DNA of 64,000 bases from Spirodela intermedia. Taxonomy: Eukaryota > Streptophyta > Magnoliopsida > Alismatales > Araceae. The stretch spans positions 1,541,501 to 1,605,500 of the forward strand of contig LR746267.1 of assembly GCA_902729315.2 (NCBI GenBank), written 5' to 3'. The notes below the pieces were generated by a model, which was not told the DNA's origin, did no database searches, and worked only from the letters and a program-made list of their open reading frames with translations. Both the position numbers and the translations under genes were made by a program. The number at the start of each line of letters is the position of its first letter. Position 1 is the stretch's first letter. This document shows positions 44,657 to 56,689 of this stretch, piece by piece.

Positions 44657-47600
44657 TAATAGGTGTAGCAAATTTTTGGTTCACCACACTTCACACAAAG
44701 AGCTTTGCAATCAGCTGACTTGATCGCCAATATTTTATCACGCAAACTTCTGCAAAGAGCTGCTGGGTTTCGGAGCATCCTCATTTCTCCCTTTTAATAC
44801 AGCGAAAATTTGATGCAAACTGCAACACGAGAGAGGGGGAGGGAGAGAGTGGCGATATGCGGAACACCAGATTTGCGTTCAGGGAAACCAGCTATGCCAA
44901 CAGTCACACACTGATCAAGCGTCCTTTAAGGAGATCATCTTTTACAGCCCTGCAGCGCCAACACAGCTTTGCACGTCTTAACCCACTGAGATGGCGGTGC
45001 TTCCACTCTGTTCTTACTACGGGCTAACAGCCTGTTTTCCTATTCGGCTATAGGAAATATACGAGGGAAGAAACCATTCAGTATTCTTATGAAAGTTTCC
45101 GGCTCTAAGTAAGAAGAATATACGCTTCCCAATAAGGTAATCAGTGCCAGCTACCTGAAGCGTAACGGAGCTTTTTTCATTCGATTCCGATTTGGCGGAA
45201 TTCTAGAAGCTGGTAGGCCTCCGTGTTGCTCAGTTCGAACTTGTGGTAGACTTGTGGCTGTTGCAAAGACAATAACCATGTCAATCTCACTGCTTATTGA
45301 TCCTTCACCATTTTTTCTCTACCCCTTTAGTCCGGTTTTTCTCAGCCCCAGTTTATCCCTATTAATTTCAAGTTATATTTAATCCCAATAAACAAATCAA
45401 TTTCAACTTAAATTTAGGCCTAGTAACAAAAGCAATTTCAACCAAAGTTCCAAGCCCAATAATCAAACTAATTTTAACTTAAGCTAAATAATCATATCAA
45501 CTTAATTAAAATGAGACCCAACAATTGCGTCAATTAAATTTCTTTTAAACTGAAATGAATGAAAAATGATAAAAAACTTCTAAGCTTTTATTAATTTTTA
45601 ATTTTTGAAATATGGATTATCAAGTTATTATAACATCTTAAAAAAAACTAGAAATATTTATGACTGTCATACAAATAAAGTTTGAAATTAACACCGACTT
45701 ATGAGACTTTAATGGTCCCATATGTTGTGATGATTATTAAAATGCTGATCAGATGCAAACAATTTCACCCCTTCACGATTATGAGAGAAAAATTTAATAG
45801 CAGAAATTATAAACATGTAGATCAACATATGAATACTTTGTTACACGTTTCTCCATCTCAGTTTAATATTGAATATATCATCTTTGATTAATTTCTCCCC
45901 TTAAGTCTATTTACATTTATATGTTTTCTTGAAAATTGTTTTATATCATCTAGTTCCTGCATGTTTAGCTTGAAACTAAAAAAGTATGGATCTAAGGATC
46001 ATAGATTGTGAATTTCATTTGTCAGCCATAGAATGAATATGAATTTCAAGATTGTATTTCCATGAGTAACGTTCTAGGAAGTTTCTAAAGAATTTCATTG
46101 ATAGAATGCAAAAGGAGTTTTCATTAAAAAAGGTTTGAATAGAGTCTAAATAGTTGGATAATAATTCTAAATTAAAAGTATTATCCCAATAAATTTTCAT
46201 AATGCAAATACAGTTGCAAGAGTGTTGGAACAGTAAGATTGGGTTTCGAGGATTTTTTGATTTTTTGATTTATGCTCGACCAATGTGTATTTGATGTTGA
46301 CTGTGTCAACAGGTGTAACTCGTTAGATCTCTCAACTTTCTCTCACCATGAGCTCTAGGATCAACTAGTTTGCTCATCACCCAGCAACTTCTAGTCGCAA
46401 AGGGAAATTCCCTCCAAGATTTACTAATTCCCTCAAAATTTACACACAGACATTCAACGGCTCAACATCCCAAGCACCTAAAGTTTGTCTCCTCAAAGAC
46501 TCAGCCCCTCCAAGGTCAAATATGATTATCAACACTTCATGCCTTCACCCAAACCCTTCTTACATTAACACCCAATCACCTTAGGCCTAATGGAGAGTAA
46601 GAATGGTGTTGATTATTTCACCAAAATTAGCTGGAGAAGTGTATGTACCTTTCTTGCATGTCATTGATACATACAGCCAGAAGAGATTTATTGTATTGCA
46701 TGAATCTTTATTTTTTTAATGAACCTCTAATACATAAAACTTCTTCCATAAGTCAGCCTTCTTCCTTTAATAGATTTCTGATTTTACCAGATCTCCTACG
46801 TTTGAGAACCTTGCTCGAAAACTTCTATTTTTCTGTGAAGCCCAATACTGATCTTTGAATCATCCAAGGTTTGAACATCCTCAATCTTTCTTCCTTTCTC
46901 GTTCAAATTTGAGCAAAAGTGTCCTAACTTGACAAAAAATAGTTGAATGCTGACGTTGGATCTGAATCACTTAGTTTACTTTTACCTTTTATCCATGTAC
47001 ATAGTGATGTGTCACTATCAAGATGTTCTGTTTGAAAGTTGAATATCTCTTTCATTTTCTCCTATTTTTGATGATTTAATGAAGTTGAGATCATAGGGAA
47101 CCCCTCTATCATCATTATGAAACACTAATCATTACATAATATACGATAAATATTTATAATCAAACATAACAGAATTCGTATGCTTTGACTATACCAATTA
47201 ATCATATACATATCATTTAATTTAAAATAATTCTTCAGACGATATCATTTATTGAATAAATGTTCATAACGTGAAGAATGAATTAATCTCAAGCACGGAT
47301 AAATGTAAATATCATTTTTTATATTTATGGTTTGATCGTTAGTGATAAGCCTATATAATAGATCAAAATATTTTATATATTGACCACGTGAATGAATGTA
47401 TCTAATGTTTGGGACATTTCTGTCCCATATACAAATAAATATAAATATTCAATGATAACTTCACTAATAACTTTTTTCATCATTATCAAAACCCTAGACA
47501 TTAACAAAGAGGATTCAAATTGGATAGATGACTTTCTTCAATGGGTAACAAATGGCGAGATCCTTGGCTTGTTGCCCATTTTCCCTTTAGGTTTTTTCCT

Positions 47601-48319
47601 CTTCTCTACCGTCAGCATTTTACCTTTTGCTTTTTACTTTAGGCTTTTTGTCTTGCTTTTTTTAATTATCATACAATACTATAATCAGTTTGCTCGAATG
47701 TGAAAACTCAGTGCTGATAAGGAAGGATGAAATTCACTTCAAGATGAAGTGGTCTTCATGAACATAAAGCAACATGTATTCTGATAATACTCATCAGAAT
47801 CAATATCATCTAAAACCAGCTGAAGTGTCAGCGTAGAATATTCACTTTCTAGGGTAGATGCATTCATCTGTTCTCATCTAGTCAAGTAAACAATATAGTG
47901 GTCACTCAAAATTAACTACTATGCAATTTACCAATTTTTTATTTTTTTCACTAAAATGGAACATAAAAATGAAAAATAAAAAAATTAGTATTATTAAGAG
48001 ATCATATCATAGTAAGAAAAAACATACTTTTGAGAATGAATCATCATAGATCAAAGTTGAAGATTCTTATTTCATTTCATCAAGAGTTGGACCCATTCTA
48101 AAAATAGCAGTAGAGTAAAGAAAATATCATCTAACTAATTCCTTAAATGAATTATATACATTTCAAAGTCAGTTATATGATCATGGTCTTGAATAAATGT
48201 CTCATCCTTCAGGTATTTAACTTGTAGTTCATGAAAGAAATGTTACTCAGTCATCATTCTTATGTCAAGTTCTTTATACATCTTCATATTTATTAATTCA
48301 AAAATAATATAATTTAATG
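44657..48319. other. Long AT-rich intergenic, nothing recognised
   Basis: Open frames up to 103 codons (47392-47703, hydrophobic) are of low complexity and have no motif. Probably old transposon sequence, but I found no domain to prove it. Confidence 0.4.
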
Positions 48320-49040
48320 ATTCATATGAGATAGTCATTTTCCTTCCTAAGATTTGATGTGTCAATACACTGCTTAAAAACTTATCATAAATTAAACAAA
48401 AGTTAAAATTCTCATAACATGGACAAGGTAAAAAGTTTTACTGAACTGGTTGAAATTGTTAACTATAGATTTATTAGCTGTTGGTTCATTCACACGTTAC
48501 CAGTGAGTTACTTGTAATTGATTGTGGTTTCCCCATATGAGGAGCCATAGAAGTGTCCTGTAAGCTATAAATTATGAAAAATTGCGATGACCTTTTCACA
48601 CATGATTGCCAGTCTGTGTTAGGGGGATAAAAAAACCAGAACTTCTCTTTTAACTCTGAAAGAAGGCCTTAACTGACCTATGAGCAACTGTTTACATGCG
48701 ACCATTGTGGCCAAATTGAAGCCTTTTTGAGCAATATGTATATGAAACAAAAATTAATATGAGTTTATTTTGGATACCTTATGGTGTCGACAAAAATAAT
48801 TGACCTAATTACTGGCGTATTTGGTGATACCGTATGCAGATGCTATGATTTTTATCATTTCGAACCTGTGAGTTAGTAGAAAACAAAAATTACCCGTTAA
48901 AGAAAACTGTAGTTAAACAGTGGATATGAAGTACGATGTGTCTGTGTTTTGCATAAGTTGTGACTAAGTAGTTACAGCTCGCTGGACGTTATGAAAGAGA
49001 GTCGAAAGTTGCAACTGATGAGAAAAAATCACAATATCTC
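48320..49040 (+). repeat. Dispersed duplicate, partner at 12340-13050
   Basis: See the partner; same orientation, strongly diverged. Confidence 0.5.
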
Positions 49041-49230
49041 TTTTTGACTGTCCCGACATGGCCTCAACCTTTCAACGGCGTAAGGACACCCACAGACCCA
49101 ATCTCCAAGCCTAACTTCCGGATTAGCCAAGAAGGGACACGGATAATGGTGGAACTTTCCGGGAGGCTGTTTCTGCTTCGCCGCACCTGCCCGCATCCAT
49201 GCTCAGCTTCTGTATGCATATGTGGGCATC

Positions 49231-49231
<1 letters not shown>

Positions 49232-49289
<58 letters not shown>

Positions 49290-49316
49290 GAGAGACAGAC
49301 AGACAGAGAGGGAGCG
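49232..49316 (+). repeat. (AG)n microsatellite
   Basis: About 80 bases of nearly pure AG with a few GACAGAC interruptions at the right end. It creates RE-repeat and SL-repeat open frames that are not genes. Confidence 0.9.
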
Positions 49317-49329
49317 TGGGAGAGAAAAC

Positions 49330-49480
49330 GAGAGACACCGCTAATATCCGCGCTTCGATCATAGCACGAGATGATTATATACGGCACAGTCAGTAGGATG
49401 CCTCGATCGTACGGTCCAAGGTCCGCTCTTATCTCATACAATGGTATTCGTTTATCCACTCGATAATCATACAATGTTGA
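49330..49480 (+). repeat. Class B 3'-flank copy without its gene
   Basis: Similar to about 5770-5965, the sequence beyond the 3' end of 6068-6397 ('gctaatatc', 'cacgagatgatt' versus 'aacgagatgatt', 'ccactcgataatc'). The match ends at about 49480, before a coding region would appear. Confidence 0.6.
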
Positions 49481-49620
49481 AGCATTTCTTGGAATTGAAA
49501 TATCCTACTGGAGAAAATATGAAGGGACTTCACTTATCCGAACCGAACGTTAGCGGCTTAAGCTAAGCCTATCACGAGCAGCGTCGCTGCCTGCATCCCT
49601 ACTCACCTGGTCCATGCACA

Positions 49621-49893
49621 TTGCTCTCTTCAGAAGATTGGCCGCCTATCCTAGATCTTCCCATTTCCAAGAAGATCCCGGGGTCGATCCGGTTTAGTAT
49701 CAAGGTGATTCTCTTTCTGTTCCTATATATATGGGTCCGTGCAGCAATGTTTATCTCCCAACACAAATATATCATGGACCTTTTGAAGGAGACAAACATA
49801 AGTAGTTGTGGACCATCTAATACTCCCATGGATGCCAATATAAAACCTGGAAATGTGGAAGAATCCAATAGAGTAGACCAAGAGATTTATTAA
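49621..49893 (+). mobile_element. Ty1/copia reverse transcriptase remnant
   Basis: The 90-codon frame contains [12 protein letters not shown], then [14 protein letters not shown], and ends near VDQEIY. This matches the copia RT C-terminal SQ-KY-LDLL-ET and P-DTPMDPN regions. The N-terminal half and the RNase H domain are missing. Confidence 0.8.
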
Positions 49894-50740
49894 TGGTTGA
49901 CTAGATGATTAATCTACATTTCATACGCACAATCGAACATTGTCAATTTATGCATAACCCTAAGTAAACAACTGTGACGGCGGCCAGGGGCAAGCTGCGA
50001 CTTTGGCTTCAAAACGTTTTTTTCTCGTTACTGTTCATCTGTATCCAACAAAGGTTCTGCCCTGGGATTCATGACGACTGTCAGGAAGTTTGCTAACTTA
50101 ACTTTAGTTTCTGCGAGATAATGGAATTTCCATTGTGTCTTCTCTTGTATCTTCTTCCATCGCCATCACACCTATATCTGCATGTTATTGCAATAAATCG
50201 TTCGCAGCTCCATTATAATTTTTCATGTAATGGGATCTTCTTTCCTTTCTGAATCGAAAGAAATAATTACGCACTATATTTAATGCTCCTTTTTTATTTC
50301 GAAACTAAATGATTTCTCGGGTTCAGCAATCCGCGAGAAGAAGAATCAACTAGACTGCATTTCAGTTTGCCGACTATAAGTTGTGGTAAGGGACAATTGG
50401 TGTCACTTGAATGATGCAAACAAATCTTGGTGTCCTTTCACGAATCAAAAGTTGCTCAATAAACCAACTCAACTAGTGTAATCGTTGATGAATAGAAAGA
50501 TAGGACTACGTTGTGGAGGCCACCAAAGAAGGAATAGCAACTGTGGTTGCTGGCTTGGTCACCATGGTAGTGCCTGTTTCCAATCGACGTGTTGAATACA
50601 TTTAACTTAAACTGGCTGTACATTTTTTATCTCTCAGAAAATTTGCTGATCCAGTCAAATTTCGATGGACTAGAACGAAAGTTTGTATAGGAGTGAACAC
50701 CTCAAACTTGAATAAGAGGTAGACGTAATTATTTCTTCCA
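49894..50740. other. Intergenic, nothing recognised
   Basis: No feature seen. Confidence 0.4.
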
Positions 50741-50744
50741 TTCA

Positions 50745-50750
50745 TTTATT
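50745..50750 (-). terminator. Polyadenylation signal AATAAA
   Basis: On the minus strand, 141 bp after the stop of the gene at 50891-51214. Confidence 0.4.
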
Positions 50751-50890
50751 ATTACTGGCCAAGCAGTACACATAGAGTGCGCAACGTACAACTTTATACT
50801 GCCCTTTTGATTCAGTTGCCCGAACAGTAGCCGAAACCGCCGTTTATTGTGGAATCTTCAGTACACACACTGTTGCGAAGAAGGGCACGC

Positions 50891-51214
50891 TCAACAGATC
50901 ATTCGAATGCTCTTGAAGTCGTTAGGTCCACACTTGCGGGTCTCTTTCTTCAGATCATAGGGAGTGCCCTTGCACTGAGATTTTGTGTAAAGCCTGGCTG
51001 CTTGGCCTTGCGTGAATACGAAATGGAAGCCTGAGTGGTAGGCGCTGATGTCGAAGCACCCACAGCCATTGATGTCTTTTGTTTTCCCGGCGCATGCAGG
51101 CCCGGAGAAGGCCGTTAGAGTGCTCGCCGACGCCAATTCAACGGCGGCGGCTGCGATGAGCAGGAGAAGAACAGCGGCGGCCGGGGTGGCGAGAGTTCTC
51201 TTGGTGTTTGCCAT
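50891..51214 (-). CDS. Class A MiAMP1-like protein, most diverged class A copy
   Basis: 107 residues from the ATG at 51212-51214. Signal peptide about 1-30 (ending ELASA), mature 77 residues. Cysteines at 41, 51, 53, 81, 95 and 107 in the class A spacing C-x9-C-x-C-x27-C-x13-C-x11-C. Distinct residues include GPAC for GPGC, HSGF for HGGF, QGQAARLY and a lysine-rich loop (KGTPYDLKKETRK). The basic loop suits membrane or cell-wall binding of microbes, but this is inference. TATAAATAG stands upstream, and the flanks do not match those of the other class A genes, so this copy separated earlier. Intact. Confidence 0.92.
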   Translation of the reverse strand: MANTKRTLATPAAAVLLLLIAAAAVELASASTLTAFSGPACAGKTKDINGCGCFDISAYHSGFHFVFTQGQAARLYTKSQCKGTPYDLKKETRKCGPNDFKSIRMIC

Positions 51215-51291
51215 AACTTCTTCTGGGCCTGCGTGAGAGTTGTCAAGAACAAGAAGGATTTGGCAATGGCTTGCTAGTTTTGCCGCTGTCT

Positions 51292-51300
51292 CTATTTATA
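51292..51300 (-). promoter_or_regulatory. TATA box of the gene at 51214
   Basis: TATAAATAG on the minus strand, 78 bp from the ATG. The CAGGACTTGG box of the other class A genes is not seen next to it. Confidence 0.6.
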
Positions 51301-53299
51301 GGAGTATCGAAGGTAAAGGAGGTGATCTCGGAAGTTGAGTTCCATACGGCTCTTCCAAAATTACGTTGGCAGCATTACGTGATATAAGCCAGTTCCCCTA
51401 CGCGATTTAGAAAACCATACACATCTTCTAAGACGCGTGATGACGGGGAGCGGTCAATTTTTTATTCTCTGGCCTACTGGTTGTCATTTGACTGATTAAT
51501 CGATTCAGGAATAGATCCCCATGTCTTGCTGTTTCACAACGTCTCCATCAGCAGCTTTACCTGTACTCGGCTATATGAAGGCATGACTGCGTGCTGAAAT
51601 CTGATTCCCCCCGCTTGGCCTAGGCTCATCCGGTCACGCAGTTTCGTGTTACGGTTGGAGGACTGGGTTTCTCCTGATTGTCCGCTGATCAAGCTACGAG
51701 CATACAGCTTCATTTGATCAATTATTATTTTACCGCCGTCTTAAACTATTTACAGCGGACAATGTATAATTATTTCGTCGATGTGCGGTCCCCAGATCTC
51801 GCGGCAAAGCCAATTCAATTTATCCAATTAGAAAATTGTGGGTGCGGATGAAGGGGGATGAGGATGGCTACGTGATCCATCTAGTCGCTTACTTGTGGCT
51901 TTATTCTTTATCAACTAAGTAAATTCCACTGATCCCTGACGGGTTCCCTTGGAACTTGACCATTTCTCGCCCCGGCAACGAATGTGCCGGTGTTGACGAC
52001 ATCCATGGATACTAGACATTGAAAAACCGATTTTCTGACTATCTTGAGATTTATTTACCCTCGTAATCCCCAGGACGCCAGTCATTTGCTCCTTTGAGGG
52101 CCCACCCCAACGATCTAAAATAACCGACGGTGCACTGAACGCACGCAGGTCCCGAAGCGGCCACTGCTGCTCTACCTGATGGTATCATATCTCTGCTCCA
52201 ATATGGGTGCTCCAATGAGTAAAGTGTTTTTCTTCAATTTTTGGCCGGTCTAGAAGACTACTTCGTTTGGGTTCTACCAAATCCCTAATGATACGATGGA
52301 ACGTACTCGCGCTCGTCCGTTGAAGGTGAAAGATGGTTTGTTTTAAGGAATAATACAGGTTCTCCCGAAGAATTTATCAAATGTGTCGGTCTCAATTTGG
52401 TAGGTCCCGTTGACCTGCTCATCTGGTTCCATGGCCAGAACCTTATCCACACAACAAGTTTTAAATAAGGATAAGGACGGTATTGACGTGATGCCTTACG
52501 CCTGCGAATTAAGGCATATTCTAAGGTTATTCTCTTCGAAATTAAAATCTCACCTATTAACGCAGCAGCTTATTCTAGTGATAGTTGTTGCACCATCGTT
52601 CTCACACTACCGTTGATTCGCAACGGTAACTTTCATCATCCTATAAGCAAGAAGACAGTTCTCGCAGTAGTTGTTGACGTTATCGTCCGTTTAAATATTA
52701 TGGAACTGTGAAAAATCCTCTATTCACCTATTGATCATCTTCGCTGCTTAAAGGCTTATCAACTGGGTAATTCGTAAATTTGCACGGGGACGTGACGAAC
52801 GTACCCTCTTAAGCTTCTAGGGAAGCCACTGACGCCTCATGTGATCCGCATTCGGCATCATGCTACAGGGTGGAATCGAAGGCGGAGTGCGTAGAGTGAC
52901 AAAAAACTCCTCACGCTTTGTTTGACGATGTCTGGGGGACGCGTTAGACGGCCTTCGTGGATATTCCCATATTATCTTTGCCCTTAATGGTGTGAAGCAA
53001 CCACCGTTCGCGCACTTGGACTTCAGAAAAAAGGGTAGGTTCGTGACTACCTTGCTGATCTCATGTGGTTCCGCGCGTGAAACCTTCAGGAAAGGCCAGA
53101 AACGGGGCTTACATTAAATTAATCACCTTACATCATTTTTTAAGCTGGTCAGATCCTTATCCAGGAGCGTTTCTCTTCAATGGCCCAGAGACGTGGCTTA
53201 CTTCTTGGCTCGCGCCCCTTGGAAACGAACCGCTCACCAACTTCCTCCAGTCAGGTGGTGCATTAAATGGGAAGTGAGATCTGTCTAGTTTAGCATCGC
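51301..53299. other. Upstream and intergenic, nothing recognised
   Basis: No motif-bearing frames; a 70-codon open frame at 53065 has no support. Confidence 0.4.
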
Positions 53300-56095
53300 A
53301 CCACGAAAACTATTGATTTCGTCCTAATCTTCTAACTGCTTCAAAGCAAGCCATAATCGAAGTAACTCAAGATTTTCTTTTTCAATCTCGTCGACAATAT
53401 CATCCGTGAAACGACAGGCAGCTAACTACCACTTAACCTTCGGATCCCAATCCCACGAGTACAGTTAGTACGTTGGACACGAGCGGCAAATGTTATCCTC
53501 GTCTACCCATGTGTCACTCACACCTACGCCAAACGATGCTACTCGCAGGGTAGTTTTCCCGTATAAACTGTCTATTGTTCTACAGTATCTTATTCAGCGG
53601 ATACTATGCGTATCTACATGCAATTTTGTGTTCCTCCTCCTTACGACGTTAGTGGGCACAATTCTCAGAAGATCGTCATCAATTTTAGGGAAGAAATGCT
53701 GGATGGTTGATCGACATAAAGCTAGAAAATGACGACGTTGTTGTGGAGGATTGGTTTTATCGGCGGGCTGCTCCCAGATTTTCTGTTCCCGCGCTCTACA
53801 TAATTTTCGACTGACTCTAAATCATACCAACATCACGTGATAATTTTCGACTGACACTAAATCATACCAACATCACGTGGCTTCCCCGACGGTAGTTTCA
53901 TAAAGCGGAGATGCGGAGGATGGTAGGTTATTTTTGCATTGGCTACTGCCATTCGACGGTAGTTCTTGGGACATGTAACAATACCCCAAAATCCCAAAGA
54001 TTCTTCAGTATCTAGATTTTACGTTTATGAACCTTAGAAATTAGGTTTCTGCTCACGTATTAGCCCTCAACAAATCTCACCGTTTAACGGTTCTGTTAGA
54101 TTTTGAACATTTTAGGGTATCCATGAAATGAAAGTCACCTAAATCGTGAGACTTGAGTCAGAAGGAAGTTGATCACTCAACAAGTCTTCAGTTTCTCTTA
54201 CTTGTCATTGACTGACGTTCGTGTCGACTTAAGATTGTTAGGTTATTCGAGAACTAGACGCGTCCCATTAAGCTTAAACAGCTCGGAGTCCTGCTCATAG
54301 TGTTTTTAACATCAGACGGCATTTGTTCCTTAGCGTGAGGATGCAGTGAACATTTCATTGAACTAATTTAGTGAACTGAGGAGAAGTACGCTTGGGGTCC
54401 CCCTTCATCTCAGATGAAAGCTATGCCGTTAGCTTACTGAAGCTTGCCTGGATACCAATTCGGATTACTGGTCTGTAGCCGGCAAAGAAGAGACGCCACC
54501 TCGAAGTGTGCTGTAACCCATGCCCTCTAAAGTGCACCTTCGAAGTACGCTTGGGGTCCACCTTCATCTCAGATGAAAGCTATGCCGTTAGCTTGTTGAA
54601 GCTTGCCTGGAGACCGAAGTTCCTCGAAAGATGTATTCTGAAATGTGCATGTAAGATCAACAACATCAAGTGCATCCACAGGATGGAGTCGAGTTATCAA
54701 CAACAGGTACAGAAGAGTTAAAATGACATAAAACAGGTACAAGCATAGAAAGACTCCAAAATTTTGCCATTCGTTTTTAATTGGGATGTAATGATTCGCG
54801 CTTTTGGAGGATCATTGATTTCCCTTAAATGTAATCATGAGCAATAAGCTTATTGTAGGGAAAATTTGTTCGCTTGGTACGTTCGTAAAGGATAAGGATC
54901 TGAGAACAGGAACTTTTACAAGCATCGTAAAAGGTTTCGAATGGTCTACATAAGGCTTAGATTGTATGGACTATGTTACACGCACAATTAAATTAAGATG
55001 TTTTTAAAGTTATAAATAGCACCTCTATTTTAAAGATTGTAGGTACAATTTTATTAATATAGAATTTCTTGAACTAAGAACAGAATGGTCAAATATTTGT
55101 CACAAAACTACCCGTTTTGAATTTATTTCGACTTTGGGAATATTTTAAAATTTTCAAAAACAAATTTTAAGTATTGGCAAGGTGCTACGTAACGACCGTT
55201 GGAACGAGGATAGGCAAACGATCTTGCCCAGATTTGACTCTGTGAGATAGATAATTTCTCCGTCCTTCAGGACAATCCTAGAGACATTTTTTATTATATT
55301 TCAAAATTAAAAACCATGGATCTATAATACCAAAACGGGCTTCATTCTAGTGTATTTAAAGGGTCTATGCTGCAAAATGTGTTACGCTAGAATCAAAGAT
55401 TAAACGATGCAACTTTGGTAAGAAATTCACTTTACTATCCTTGTTTCGTCGATGAGTAGAAGCTATGCTTCAATTGATACCTCTTTACTTGTAACCGCGT
55501 GCCACCTGGATTGACGAAACCATTGAATGTCTGAGCTTAACTCTGTCAACGTTAGGTTGGCTTGATGAACTTAATGGCAGTAACTATGATTATGGGAAAG
55601 ATCGAATGGAAATGCTTATATCTAGGGTAATCACTGCAGCTTATAACCAGGCCGCGGCCCATCTCCTAGAACGCATTGGGAAAGTGTGTGTTTGAAATCG
55701 GAAAGTATGCTTGGACGGTACTCGCCAGAGAAGCCCTTGAAACCCAAGAAGAAAAGAGTGCTTTCTTTTACCGCAGATGCAAAAGCCTTGGATGTCGCGT
55801 ACGATCTGGTGAGCCCACCAGATGATCTTCGCCAGCCAAGAGGTCAGGTCAATTCGTGTTTCGTTGAAAGCAATCGAGTGAGATTTCTCAAAGGAACCAC
55901 ACTAAACCGATCCCTGGAATGAGGCAAACACCCCTGTAGTTTATTCATGAGGACAGAAAGCATGTTTATTCAACGTTAGACGGCTGCCGTGATCCTTTAT
56001 TTCATAGGATGTATTTATCGGGTTCTTTTAGTACATGATAAGACCACTAACTCGAAGTCAGATTAGTGGATAGATCACAACGAACAAGATCACGC
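53300..56095 (-). repeat. Inner part of inverted-duplication arm 2 (class C 3' flank)
   Basis: Matches 41334-43870 reversed. Contains an R1 copy (about 53410-53735, plus orientation), a 40-bp tandem repeat (53801-53880) and a partial tandem duplication (54380-54460 and 54540-54620, period about 159). Confidence 0.75.
53801..53880 (+). repeat. Two 40-bp tandem units, each with CACGTG
   Basis: Units 53801-53840 and 53841-53880 differ at two positions. Each ends with catcacgtg, a G-box core. Not next to any gene start. Confidence 0.85.
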
Positions 56096-56406
56096 TTAGC
56101 ATAGAATGCGGACGCTGTTAAAAATGTGGAACCAACAATAGCGAACGCGCCAGAAGATGGGAATGTAGAAGCCAAGGCAGCCTGTGTTGAGGTAGAACAG
56201 GCCGACCTGGCGCGCCGAGTAATTGAAGAAGTAACCTCCCTTGCAGCCTGTGAAGTTGTTGCAACCACATCCCCAAGTTACGTTGTTCCCAGCGCAGCCT
56301 ACTACCGAGTAAGCAGTTAAATTGCTGGCTGAGGCCGGGCGGCTGCGATCAGAAACAGGAGAACGGCAGCTGCCGCTACAACTGAAGTCTTGCAGGCGGT
56401 GGCCAT
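56096..56406 (-). pseudogene. Class C MiAMP1-like pseudogene (7-bp deletion)
   Basis: Paralogue of 41016-41333. The ATG at 56404-56406 opens the right frame (MATACKTSV...), but a 7-bp loss in the signal peptide coding part shifts the frame: the span is 311 nt against 318. Downstream of the shift the mature region is still open to the stop at 56096, with all six cysteines and all four glycosylation sequons kept, plus one added cysteine (GCKGG for GYKGG). The TATA box is also changed (TACAAAATAG). An apparent 108-codon frame that covers the mature part has no ATG. Loss seems recent relative to the inverted duplication. Confidence 0.88.
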
Positions 56407-56689
56407 ATCCTTTAGGGGACAACGGCAGGACCTAATAATATGAGCTCTGGGGCACGTCAGGGGGAAAGAGGATGCTTGTAGCCTTTTGATGAACTGCTAT
56501 TTTGTAGTAAGTAGTGACCCGGCCCCGATCCGTGAAATTTACTGTAAGTAGTTGAATGGTGCAGAAAGAACTACGTGCGTCGTCGCAAGTGTCAACAGAT
56601 TTTGTTGTATATTCTGCCATCAGTGCTAGATGTCAACCTTCTACTCTGATCCCATCACCTAGAAGATATTAAGCTGACAGAGGGATTTG
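56407..56689 (-). promoter_or_regulatory. Decayed class C upstream region
   Basis: Collinear with about 40690-41015 reversed. The TATA position reads TACAAAATAG. Confidence 0.55.

Noticed and set aside
47392-47703. Hydrophobic 103-codon frame as a membrane protein gene
   Set aside because: AT-rich, phenylalanine/isoleucine-heavy frame without promoter, homologue in the window or recognisable domain.
49044-49474. Arg-Glu and Ser-Leu repeat proteins
   Set aside because: Translations of the AG microsatellite.
56096-56422. 108-codon frame over the dead class C gene taken as a functional gene
   Set aside because: It has no ATG at its start (begins at TTG), lacks a signal peptide and depends on the frameshifted register.
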